A stretch of 24,849 bases of DNA from positions 1 through 24,849 of the forward strand of contig DASCNA010000209.1 of assembly GCA_036011305.1 (NCBI GenBank), read 5' to 3'. A program made the position numbers and the translations under genes. Positions 1 to 7,889 of this stretch are shown here, one piece after another (position 1 is the first letter of the stretch; each line of letters begins with the position of its first letter). The notes under the pieces were generated by a model. It did no database searches, was not told the origin of the DNA, and saw only the letters and a program-made list of their open reading frames with translations. The DNA is from DASCNA01 sp036011305. Its GTDB lineage: Bacteria > Verrucomicrobiota > Lentisphaeria > Victivallales > GWF2-38-69.

Positions 1-1235
1 AATTCTGGAATAATTATATAAATCCCTACCCACAAAGATTCAATATTTTAGAAACGTCTAAAACCATACCAGAAATACCTGAACTCCCTACAGAAGAAAG
101 ATGTGACCTCACTTACCTCTCTACTTATGCAATAGATGACGAGGGATGCACAGACCCTGACGATGCACTAAGCTATGAAGATGGCTCTCTTTGGGTTCAC
201 GTTGCTGATGTAGCATCTATTGTTACCCCTGAAAGCAAACTTGACCAATATGCTATTGAACGCGGTTCCAATTTATATATGCCGGAAAAAATAGTTCCCA
301 TGCTGCCTGAAAAGCTTACTGAAGTTCTTGGGTTAGGTCTTACTGATATTTCCCCTGCCCTATCATTTAAAATAAAGCTTGATGATAAATCAAATTCTAT
401 AATAGAAAAAATAATTCCAAGCTGGATAAAAGTAACCAGATTGAGCTACAAAGAAGCAAATGAACAAATAGACAACGAGCCTTTAAACAGAATATATGAA
501 ATAACACAGAAATTCAAAAATAAAAGAATTGAGAATAATTCTGTAGAAATCAATCTTCCTGAAGTAAAAATAAAACTGGATGATAAGGATATAGTTTTCA
601 GCCCTGTACTACCTTTGGCAAGCAGAAATATGGTTGTAAATGCAATGCTCATGACTGGAGAAGCTGTGGGTAATTTTGCTATTCAAAATAATATTTACAT
701 TCCTTTTGCTACTCAAAATGTAAGAGAAGAAATTAATATTACTTCAAACGCACTGTCTGAAATGTTTGCCTGTAGAAAAAAATTAAAACCTGCTATACTT
801 CAGACGACTCCTGAGAAGCACTCAGGTTTAGGTTTAAATATTTATGTGCAAACTACAAGTCCCTTAAGAAGATATCTTGATTTATTAATACATCAACAGC
901 TTAGAGCTTACTTAAAAGATGAACATTTAATGGATGAAGAAACTGTTTCTAGAAAAATAGCTAAAGTCCAACCATTAAACAGAGATATAAGAACTGCAGA
1001 GAGGCTTTCCAATAGGCATTGGACTCTAGTATTCCTGGATTCTCGAAAATGGGAAGGGGAAGCCGTTTTAGCAGATAAATATGGAAGTAGAGGGACTTTC
1101 ATTATACCTGAACTGGCATTTGAAACAAGAATTTCAATTGATAGCAACATGGAGTTAGACTCAAAGGTAAAACTATCTTACAATGAAATGGATCTAGCCA
1201 ACTTAACAGGAAATTTTTTAATAGTTGATGATTAA
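1..1235 (+). CDS. RNase II/RNase R-family exoribonuclease, 5'-truncated by window edge
   Basis: The 3' part of a gene for a processive 3'-to-5' hydrolytic exoribonuclease that degrades mRNA in the cytoplasm. The frame is already open at the window edge (first full codon at base 3), so the true start lies outside; the ATG at 279 is internal. The RNB catalytic core is visible: aspartate codons at 135, 153, 159 and 162 match the four metal-binding Asp of E. coli RNase II (spacing D-x5-D-x-D-D-A). Further on is the family block SPLRRYLDLLIHQQL (codons near 860-905) with the conserved Arg pair. After the RNB core only about 100 residues remain, ending in a small beta-rich stretch, so any C-terminal S1 domain is minimal and no Lys-rich RNase R tail is present. 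RNase II versus RNase R cannot be settled without the N-terminus. The gene is followed by pncB on the same strand after 96 bases. Confidence 0.9.
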   Translation, partial: FWNNYINPYPQRFNILETSKTIPEIPELPTEERCDLTYLSTYAIDDEGCTDPDDALSYEDGSLWVHVADVASIVTPESKLDQYAIERGSNLYMPEKIVPMLPEKLTEVLGLGLTDISPALSFKIKLDDKSNSIIEKIIPSWIKVTRLSYKEANEQIDNEPLNRIYEITQKFKNKRIENNSVEINLPEVKIKLDDKDIVFSPVLPLASRNMVVNAMLMTGEAVGNFAIQNNIYIPFATQNVREEINITSNALSEMFACRKKLKPAILQTTPEKHSGLGLNIYVQTTSPLRRYLDLLIHQQLRAYLKDEHLMDEETVSRKIAKVQPLNRDIRTAERLSNRHWTLVFLDSRKWEGEAVLADKYGSRGTFIIPELAFETRISIDSNMELDSKVKLSYNEMDLANLTGNFLIVDD

Positions 1236-1331
1236 CAATAAATTGACTATGAACCTTTATAAAATTAGACATCATGTCAGCCATAAAATATTGTAACATA
1301 CAATTTTAATATAATAACCTTTTACTCATTT

Positions 1332-2510
1332 ATGAAACCTATAATAAAAAGTCTTTTAGACAATGACCTGTATAAATTCACTATGCAGCAGATTTTTCTG
1401 CATTTTGAAAAAAGAACAAACTCTAAATATGAATTTATATGCCGAACTCCAGGCATAGATTTTTCGCATGTTTTTACTCAAATCCAGGAACAGGTTGACC
1501 ATTTATGCAATCTAAAATTCACTGAAGACGAACTTGAATACCTAAACACACTGCCTTACATAAAAACTCAATACTTAAGTTATTTAAAAAATTTTAAACT
1601 GAATAGAAATAATATAAATATTAAGCTCGACAAAAATAAAATGCTTCGTGTAGAAATAGAAGCGGCAATTATTGATGCATCCATGTTTGAAGTCCCAGTT
1701 CTGGCTATTATCAGTGAATTATTTTCAAAATCAATTATTTCACCGGAACATGCTTTCAATAACGGGAGAAAAATATTACTGGATAAATTAAATTATCTTA
1801 ACAGCCAAAATTCAATTATAACATTCTCAGATTTCGGAACTAGAAGAAGGTACTCTTCAGAATGGCACGATATGTTAATTAATCAGATAACAGATTCCGG
1901 ATATAAAGGTTTCCTTGGAACAAGCAATGTATACCTGTCTAAGAAATACAACATCACCCCAATAGGCACTATGGCTCATGAATGGATCATGGCGCACGCA
2001 GGGATTGCCAGTTTAGCAGAAAGTAATAAAATGGCTCTTAACAGATGGCTTAATTTTTACAAAGGTAAACTTGGAATAGCTTTAACAGACACTTATACAA
2101 CTGATTTTTTCCTCAGTGATTTTGACAATAATCTAACTAAAAATTATTCTGGATTAAGACAGGATTCAGGAGACTGGCACAAATGGGGAACAACAGTAAT
2201 AGAACATTATAGAAACCATAATATTGATCCTAAAGAAAAAACATTGATTTTCAGCGACAGTTTAAATTTTGAATTAATTACTGAAATATACAATAAATTT
2301 AAAAATGATGTTTCACTGATTTTTGGTATTGGCACGCATCTGACAAATGATATCGGGATTAGGCCTCTTCAAATCGTTTTAAAAATGGTAGAGTGTAATA
2401 ACAGACCAGTTATTAAAATATCTGATTCAAAAGAAAAAACATTATGCAAATGTGAAGCTTTTAAGAAAAAAGCGATTAAGTATTTTGAAGAATATAACAA
2501 AAACTCCTAG
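1332..2510 (+). CDS. pncB: Nicotinate phosphoribosyltransferase
   Basis: Converts nicotinate, PRPP and ATP to nicotinate mononucleotide in the Preiss-Handler NAD salvage pathway; cytoplasmic. At 392 residues it has the usual length of the E. coli-type enzyme. Visible landmarks: N-terminal LLDNDLYKFTMQQ (residues 8-20), FSDFGTRRRYS (165-175), GTMAHEW (212-218) with His216 in the position of the phosphorylated catalytic histidine, the GLRQDSGDW phosphate-loop region (about 274-282) and FGIGTHLTND (331-340). No Shine-Dalgarno precedes the ATG, unlike most genes here. A perfect TATAAT at 1310-1315 would put transcription start about ten bases before the ATG, so the mRNA leader may be very short. 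The gene stands alone between the exoribonuclease and the convergent DeoR gene. Identification is secure. Confidence 0.95.
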   Translation: MKPIIKSLLDNDLYKFTMQQIFLHFEKRTNSKYEFICRTPGIDFSHVFTQIQEQVDHLCNLKFTEDELEYLNTLPYIKTQYLSYLKNFKLNRNNINIKLDKNKMLRVEIEAAIIDASMFEVPVLAIISELFSKSIISPEHAFNNGRKILLDKLNYLNSQNSIITFSDFGTRRRYSSEWHDMLINQITDSGYKGFLGTSNVYLSKKYNITPIGTMAHEWIMAHAGIASLAESNKMALNRWLNFYKGKLGIALTDTYTTDFFLSDFDNNLTKNYSGLRQDSGDWHKWGTTVIEHYRNHNIDPKEKTLIFSDSLNFELITEIYNKFKNDVSLIFGIGTHLTNDIGIRPLQIVLKMVECNNRPVIKISDSKEKTLCKCEAFKKKAIKYFEEYNKNS

Positions 2511-2662
2511 AACACACAACTATTAAAACAGAAACCACATCAATACCGAAGAAAATAATATTCTCTTTACGTTCATTTTTGATTTTAATAATAACGATTC
2601 GGAAAACGACAAAGCCTAACAATACTTCAACAGCAGAAATATAATATAAAACTTACCATGTA

Positions 2663-3427
2663 TTAAGTGATTAGCTGAATACCATAACCTGCAATACCAT
2701 CTTTCACATCTGATGAAATTTTCATATTAGTCACTACATAGTCCAGGCAATCTAAAGTTGCGAACTTATAGTTCCCGTCCTGATCAAATTTACTCCTGTC
2801 TGCAAGCAGGACCACTTCCTTTGACACCTCTATTATTGATTTTTTAGTAATACCGTCTTCAATATCAAAAGTTGAAAGGCTTTTCTCCTTTATATTTATT
2901 CCAGCAGTACCTATAAAAGCTTTATCCATTCTATACATTCTTATCTGTTCTATTGCCGCAGCACCTATATATCCGTTTAAGGCACAATTAAACACTCCGC
3001 CTACTCCGATAAGTTTCAGATGTGCTGCATTTGACAGCTTATTCATTATATCCAGCATATTTGTAATGACTGTAATCTTCAGCTCCTTTTCTGCAATAGC
3101 AGATGCAAGGAGCATATTTGTAGATGAAATATCAAGAAATATTGTCTCTCCGTTATTAATCAGCAATAAAGCTTTGTCAACAATCTTTTTTTTAGGTTCA
3201 ATATTTTTATTAATCCTATTCAGCATATTTATATTTTTTGCTATTTCACGCTGAAGAATAGCTCCACCGTAAGTTCTCTTCAACTTTCCTATTTTTTCGA
3301 GTTTCTGTAAATCTTTTCTTATTGCATCTTTTGATAATCCAAACTTATCACTCAATTCATTAACAGAAACATTTCCTTCCTTCTGAAGTTGCTCTAATAT
3401 TTTATCAAGCCTTTCCTCAGCAAACAT
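2663..3427 (-). CDS. DeoR-family transcriptional regulator
   Basis: A 254-residue DNA-binding regulator of the DeoR family, which usually represses sugar or polyol catabolic genes and responds to a phosphorylated sugar. The N-terminal winged helix-turn-helix is clear (residues about 3-60): VSVNELSDKFGLSKDAIRKD followed by LEKIGKLKRTYGGA, the family signature. The rest is the ribose-phosphate-isomerase-like sensor domain (DeoRC), with INNGETIFLDISSTN, TVITN, GGVFN, FIGTAGI and VVLLADRSKF in the expected order. I start at the ATG at 3427 rather than the GTG at 3433; the preceding GGGTG is only a weak ribosome site. It diverges from the glycyl radical enzyme gene across about 150 bases holding palindromic AT-rich sites, so it most likely controls that gene and itself. 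The effector is unknown. Confidence 0.9.
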   Translation of the reverse strand: MFAEERLDKILEQLQKEGNVSVNELSDKFGLSKDAIRKDLQKLEKIGKLKRTYGGAILQREIAKNINMLNRINKNIEPKKKIVDKALLLINNGETIFLDISSTNMLLASAIAEKELKITVITNMLDIMNKLSNAAHLKLIGVGGVFNCALNGYIGAAAIEQIRMYRMDKAFIGTAGINIKEKSLSTFDIEDGITKKSIIEVSKEVVLLADRSKFDQDGNYKFATLDCLDYVVTNMKISSDVKDGIAGYGIQLIT

Positions 3428-3483
3428 AATCACACCCGCAATTTTATAAAGCTATTTTGTTTTCATATCCTTATATATCAACT

Positions 3484-3537
3484 ATACAACAATATTAAAC
3501 AATAACAATATTGACTAATCAATAATACATTGTATAT
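3484..3537. promoter_or_regulatory. Nested inverted repeats, candidate DeoR operator
   Basis: In the divergent intergenic region, TATACAA (3484-3490) and TTGTATA (3531-3537) form a perfect 7-base inverted pair. Inside it lie CAATATT (3491-3497) and the self-palindrome CAATATTG (3507-3514). The block covers the proposed -35 and part of the -10 of the glycyl radical gene, as expected for repression. Operator function is inferred from position; the region is AT-rich, so short palindromes arise easily. Confidence 0.45.
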
Positions 3538-3539
3538 TT
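3512..3539 (+). promoter_or_regulatory. Sigma70-like promoter of the glycyl radical operon
   Basis: TTGACT at 3512-3517 and TATATT at 3534-3539, separated by 16 bases, resemble -35 and -10 elements. Initiation would fall near 3546, giving a leader of about 40 bases to the preferred ATG at 3585. The elements overlap the palindromic candidate operator. Confidence 0.5.
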
Positions 3540-3584
3540 ATTTTCAGTAAAATTTTTTATGTTTTGGAAGAATTGGGAAAGCAA

Positions 3585-5885
3585 ATGATGAAAAGAAGAA
3601 TAATAAAATTACTTGAACATATGTTCAGAGGAAGAAGGGAAATCTCTCTAGAAAGGGCACTACTCTATACAGAAAGCTATAAAAAAACTGAAGAAGAACC
3701 TGTAATTATAAGAAGGGCCAAGGCTACTTCTCATATACTTGAAAATGTTAATATATCAATCAGAGATAACGAAATAATAGTTGGTAACAGAACTGAAAAA
3801 CCAAGATCAGGAATTATATCCCCTGAGATGGATCCATATTGGATCAATGAAGAGCTGAACAGTATAGAAAACAGATCTCAAGATCCCTTTTATATATCAG
3901 AAAAAAATAAAACTATATATAAAGAACAGCTGTTTACATATTGGAAAGGTAAATCCCTAAAGGATTTTATTATTACTCAAATCACTCCTGACATAAAAGA
4001 AGCAGTGGGATCAAGAATTGTAAATTTAAATCAGACAGATAAAGGACAGGGACACATTATCGCAGACTTTGAAAAAATAATTACTAATGGTCTGCAGCAG
4101 GTTATTGATCAAGTAGAGTATGAATCTGATAAGAAAGCTGATAATTTATTCCTCCGAGCTTCTTTAATCTGCCTCAAAGCTTCACAAAATCATATTTTAA
4201 GATATTCAAAATTAGCATCTGAATATGCAGAACATACTGAAGACAAAGTAAGAAAACATGAATTTGAGCTAATCAGTTCAGCATGTCAAAATGTAGCTTC
4301 CAAACGCCCTAATTCTTTTTATGAAGCCTGTCAATTACTTTGGTTTCTCTGCATAATACTACAATATGAATCCAATGCAAGTTCACTGTCTCTTGGTAGG
4401 TTTGATCAGTATATGTATCCATACTTTAAAACTGATTTAGAAAGTGGCATTGAGTTAGATTATCTAAAAGAGATTTTGGAAATTGTCTACATAAAAACAA
4501 ATGATGTAGTTCTGATAAGAAGCAGTGACAGTGCCAAGTTTTTTGCTGGATTTCCTACAGGATATACAATGCTGTTAGGCGGATTAACAGAAAGCGGTAA
4601 ATCTGCTGTAAATAAACTTTCGTTTCTATGTCTGGATGCCTATGCAGACATAAAGTTGCCGCAACCAAATATTGGTGTAAGAATAAATGAGTTTATTGAA
4701 AGAGATTTTCTTCTGAAGGCTACTGAAGTTATAAGTCTGGGAACCGGCATACCGCAAATTTTCAACGACGAAGTAATCATACCTTCATTTCTTAACAGAG
4801 GAGTAAGCCTTGAGGATGCTAGAGATTACTCAGTAGTTGGATGTGTTGAATTGTCCATCCCTGGAAAAACCTACGGGCTGCATGATATTGCCATGCTTAA
4901 CCTGGTAAAAATTATGGAATGTATTTTAAGCAAACATAAAAACAATAATTCAATAAGTTATGATTTAATAGAAGAGAATATAAAAAATAGTATTACTCAT
5001 TACGTCAAACTCATGATTGATGGGAGTAATATTGTTGATTCAGGGCACAGAAAATATGCCCCTACCCCATTGCTTTCAAGTTTTATTGAAGGTTGTATTG
5101 ATAGAGGGCTGGATATTAATGAAGGGGGAGCTAAATACAACTTCTCAGGTGTACAGGGAATTGGTATATCAAATTTGTGCGATTCACTATATGTATTGAA
5201 GAAAATGATTTTTGAAGAAAAGAGATTGAACTTTAAAGATTATATTGAAAAGCTTGAACAGAATTATCCTGATGAAGAGTCAAGAATCAATAAAATACGC
5301 GCAATCAATAAATACGATAAATATGGAAATGACTGTGATGAAGTAGACTCTATAGGATCTGATATATTAAGATATTACTGCAAAGAAATAGAAAAATATA
5401 AAAATGTAAGAGGCGGCAGATTTATTCCTGGATCATACACTGTTTCAGCTCATGTACCTCTGGGTGCAGTTGTAGGAGCCACACCAGACGGCAGATCAGC
5501 CGGAGAGCAACTGGCAGATGGAGGATTATCTCCAATGACAGGACGAGACAGGCTAGGACCTACAGCTGTTCTAAAATCTTTAAGTAAACTGGATAATTAT
5601 TTACTAACAAATGGAAGTTTATTAAATGTCAAATTTACTCCTCAAACTTTGCAGTGTGATAATGGAAAAGTAAAGCTTGCAGATTTTCTTATGGCATTTT
5701 TAAAGCTTAAAATACAGCATATTCAGTTTAATATACTTGATTCAACTATGTTGAAAGATGCTCAGAAACATCCTGAAGAATACAGCAGTTTAGTAGTAAG
5801 AGTCGCTGGTTACAGTGCTTTCTTTAATGAATTAAGCATTGAAATTCAAAACGATATCATTAATAGAACTGCACACATCCTATAA
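3585..5885 (+). CDS. Glycyl radical enzyme, dehydratase/lyase class (YbiW/PflD-like)
   Basis: A cytoplasmic, oxygen-sensitive enzyme using a protein glycyl radical. With the ATG at 3585 it has 766 residues. The C-terminal radical loop RVAGYSA carries the radical Gly742 (codon 5808). The active site reads GCVE with Cys420 (codon 4842) and Glu422. This Cys-x-Glu arrangement marks the dehydratase/C-X lyase branch; true pyruvate formate-lyase has adjacent cysteines. The motif continues LSIPGKTYG rather than the PQ-containing version I associate with glycerol and hydroxyproline dehydratases, so those assignments are less likely. The N-terminus (RALLYTESYKKTEEEP, then IIRRAKA) is typical of YbiW/PflD proteins, often annotated as formate acetyltransferase. 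The TTG at 3564 extends the frame by seven codons, but GGGAAAG just before 3585 favours the ATG. The activase gene follows after 31 bases and a DeoR regulator diverges upstream, so a sugar-derived or polyol substrate is plausible. No microcompartment or aldolase gene is nearby; the substrate is unknown. Confidence 0.9.
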   Translation: MMKRRIIKLLEHMFRGRREISLERALLYTESYKKTEEEPVIIRRAKATSHILENVNISIRDNEIIVGNRTEKPRSGIISPEMDPYWINEELNSIENRSQDPFYISEKNKTIYKEQLFTYWKGKSLKDFIITQITPDIKEAVGSRIVNLNQTDKGQGHIIADFEKIITNGLQQVIDQVEYESDKKADNLFLRASLICLKASQNHILRYSKLASEYAEHTEDKVRKHEFELISSACQNVASKRPNSFYEACQLLWFLCIILQYESNASSLSLGRFDQYMYPYFKTDLESGIELDYLKEILEIVYIKTNDVVLIRSSDSAKFFAGFPTGYTMLLGGLTESGKSAVNKLSFLCLDAYADIKLPQPNIGVRINEFIERDFLLKATEVISLGTGIPQIFNDEVIIPSFLNRGVSLEDARDYSVVGCVELSIPGKTYGLHDIAMLNLVKIMECILSKHKNNNSISYDLIEENIKNSITHYVKLMIDGSNIVDSGHRKYAPTPLLSSFIEGCIDRGLDINEGGAKYNFSGVQGIGISNLCDSLYVLKKMIFEEKRLNFKDYIEKLEQNYPDEESRINKIRAINKYDKYGNDCDEVDSIGSDILRYYCKEIEKYKNVRGGRFIPGSYTVSAHVPLGAVVGATPDGRSAGEQLADGGLSPMTGRDRLGPTAVLKSLSKLDNYLLTNGSLLNVKFTPQTLQCDNGKVKLADFLMAFLKLKIQHIQFNILDSTMLKDAQKHPEEYSSLVVRVAGYSAFFNELSIEIQNDIINRTAHIL

Positions 5886-5916
5886 TTATTATTGATTAAT
5901 TCGTCTTGGTGATATT

Positions 5917-6735
5917 ATGACAGGCACAATATTTAATATTCAAAGATATTCTCTCCATGATGGTGAAGGTATCAGAACTATGGTGTTTTTCAAAGGTTGT
6001 TCTCTAAAATGTCCTTGGTGCTCAAACCCGGAATCTATCAACAAACATACAGAAATAATGATAAATAAAAACCTATGCATAGGATGTATAAAATGCAGCA
6101 GAAATGAAACGAACTGTCCAACAGGTGCGTATAAAATTTCAGGGGCAAAATATACTGTAGAAGAAATAATTGAACTCATTATGAAAGATTCTGTATTTTA
6201 CAGAAGTTCAGGTGGCGGAGTTACTCTTTCCGGTGGAGAAGTATTGCTGCAGACGGATTTTGCTATTGCTTTATTAAAGAAAATTAAATCGCTTGGAATT
6301 CATACAGCAATTGAAACTTCAGGACAAGGCTCTGAGTCAAATTATAAAAGATTGATAAAATTTGTAGATCATATAATGTTTGATGTAAAAATCGCTGACA
6401 AATCTAAATTCAAGGCTACCTGCAACGGAAATATAGAACTGGTTATAAAAAATTTAAGACAGTCAATTTCTTCAGGGAAAAAATTAACAGTAAGAGTACC
6501 GATAATACCTGACTTTACCGATAATCCAGAAAATATTAAAGAAATCATTAAATTACTAGGAATATATAAAGTAAAAAAAATAGAACTTATGCCATTTCAT
6601 CAATATGGACGGGAAAAGTACAACTTTATGGAAAAACCATATAAATTAAAATCCAAGCCGTCATTAACTGAAAAAGACCTTTTTAAAATTCAAAATATAT
6701 TTCAAGGCAATAATATATTAGCAAAGATATCATAG
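5917..6735 (+). CDS. Glycyl radical enzyme activating enzyme (radical SAM)
   Basis: The activase abstracts a hydrogen from the glycine of its partner, using S-adenosylmethionine and a reduced [4Fe-4S] cluster. It has 272 residues. The radical SAM motif Cx3Cx2C is at Cys28, Cys32 and Cys35 (GCSLKCPWC), preceded by the family stretch SLHDGEGIRT (residues 12-21). The SAM-binding GGE motif is SGGE at 105-108. Between them lies a short insert with four cysteines (54, 57, 60, 67), enough for one extra [4Fe-4S] cluster. Many activases of the dehydratase class carry eight cysteines for two clusters, whereas PflA has none, so this is an intermediate form. GGTGA a few bases before the ATG is a plausible ribosome site. 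It sits 31 bases after the glycyl radical enzyme, so the two are surely co-transcribed and functionally paired. Confidence 0.93.
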   Translation: MTGTIFNIQRYSLHDGEGIRTMVFFKGCSLKCPWCSNPESINKHTEIMINKNLCIGCIKCSRNETNCPTGAYKISGAKYTVEEIIELIMKDSVFYRSSGGGVTLSGGEVLLQTDFAIALLKKIKSLGIHTAIETSGQGSESNYKRLIKFVDHIMFDVKIADKSKFKATCNGNIELVIKNLRQSISSGKKLTVRVPIIPDFTDNPENIKEIIKLLGIYKVKKIELMPFHQYGREKYNFMEKPYKLKSKPSLTEKDLFKIQNIFQGNNILAKIS

Positions 6736-6918
6736 CAATAAATATATTATTAGTTAGTCTGAAATAAACTTTATCAAACAAATGCTGACCGCCAATTCTC
6801 AGAAAATATATTTTATAACTGGAAATTTATTCGCAATTAACGCCTGTCTGAAACATGTTGAAGCACATGATCAAAAGTAAACCTCACCAATTATACCCAT
6901 AATATTAAGATATAGTTA

Positions 6919-7833
6919 CTAAGCTGAGAATTTAATAAATGCTGGATTTAGTTTTTCGCCTGCTTTCATATTTTGAGGAGGATCTGTTATTACTTTCATT
7001 AATTTAGCTATATCTTTTACCTGAACATTATAAGCACCTATAATACCGACTTTAACATATTTTTTATGTACAACATTATTGGCATCAATATTATAAACAT
7101 AAGGCTTTGTATTCATATCAAGTACTGTAGTTATAGGCAGTGTCAATGCATTTTTAGCTGAAGCAGTAACAATTTTCAAATTAACACTATATCCAGGTTT
7201 CAAAACAAGCTTATTATTATTGACCATTATATTTATTTTAATGTAAGGCATACCGGAACGGCTTTTTGTTAAAGTTTTTGCGACAGAAGAAATCCAGTTT
7301 ACTTTGCCATATAGAGCTCTTTTAAAAAAATCAGATGTAATATTTACCTTTTCACCAATTTTAATTTTGGATATTTTGCTTTCAGGTATTTGAGATACTA
7401 TTAAGACTTTTGATATATCTGTAATTTTGAAAACAGGAGTTTTGGATGCCAAGTCAAATGTATCACCAAGCCCTGCAGCTGAAATCACAACCCCATCTAT
7501 AGGTGAGCGAAGAGTACTGTAAAGACCGTAGTCGCCGGAAGTTTTTACTTTAAAAAGAGGATCATTCTTTTTTACACTATCTCCGACCTGGACAAATGTT
7601 TTCGTAATCTTAATTGAGTTTATCGTAAAATAAGATATTGGTTCAAATGCTTTTACATTTCCCTGAGAATCAACTTTTGTTTCAATATTTGCGACTTTTG
7701 GATTTTGGATACCGATGTAAATATTCTGTTTCTTTTTAGAACCGCCGCTAAAGTACTCAATACTGAATATTACACCTAAAATAATAACAAGCAATAATAT
7801 CGCGATGTTAATTGGTTTTCTTTTATTTTTCAT
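6919..7833 (-). CDS. HlyD/MacA-type periplasmic adaptor of ABC exporter
   Basis: A membrane-fusion (adaptor) subunit that links an inner-membrane ABC exporter to an outer channel. It has 304 residues. An N-terminal hydrophobic segment (about residues 8-28) after basic residues acts as membrane anchor or signal. The following region holds the biotinyl-lipoyl-like half motifs (VQVGDSVKKNDPLFKV and LRSPIDGVVISAAGLGDTF) and then beta-barrel segments (KIGEKVNITSDF, GKVNWIS, LKPGYSVNLKIV). The long alpha-helical hairpin of E. coli MacA is missing between the two lipoyl halves, which are only about 20 residues apart, so this is a compact adaptor, as seen in many non-proteobacterial systems. AGGGAG lies ten bases before the ATG. 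It is the last gene of the operon, 56 bases after the second permease. No outer-membrane factor gene is in the window. Confidence 0.87.
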   Translation of the reverse strand: MKNKRKPINIAILLLVIILGVIFSIEYFSGGSKKKQNIYIGIQNPKVANIETKVDSQGNVKAFEPISYFTINSIKITKTFVQVGDSVKKNDPLFKVKTSGDYGLYSTLRSPIDGVVISAAGLGDTFDLASKTPVFKITDISKVLIVSQIPESKISKIKIGEKVNITSDFFKRALYGKVNWISSVAKTLTKSRSGMPYIKINIMVNNNKLVLKPGYSVNLKIVTASAKNALTLPITTVLDMNTKPYVYNIDANNVVHKKYVKVGIIGAYNVQVKDIAKLMKVITDPPQNMKAGEKLNPAFIKFSA

Positions 7834-7889
7834 TTTTAATATCTCCCTAATATATTAAAATTTAAAATTTTTTATCGTTAACAATTATT

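Noticed and set aside
3585..5885. Annotation as pyruvate formate-lyase (pflB)
   Set aside because: Active site is Cys-Val-Glu rather than adjacent cysteines, so formate-lyase chemistry is not supported.
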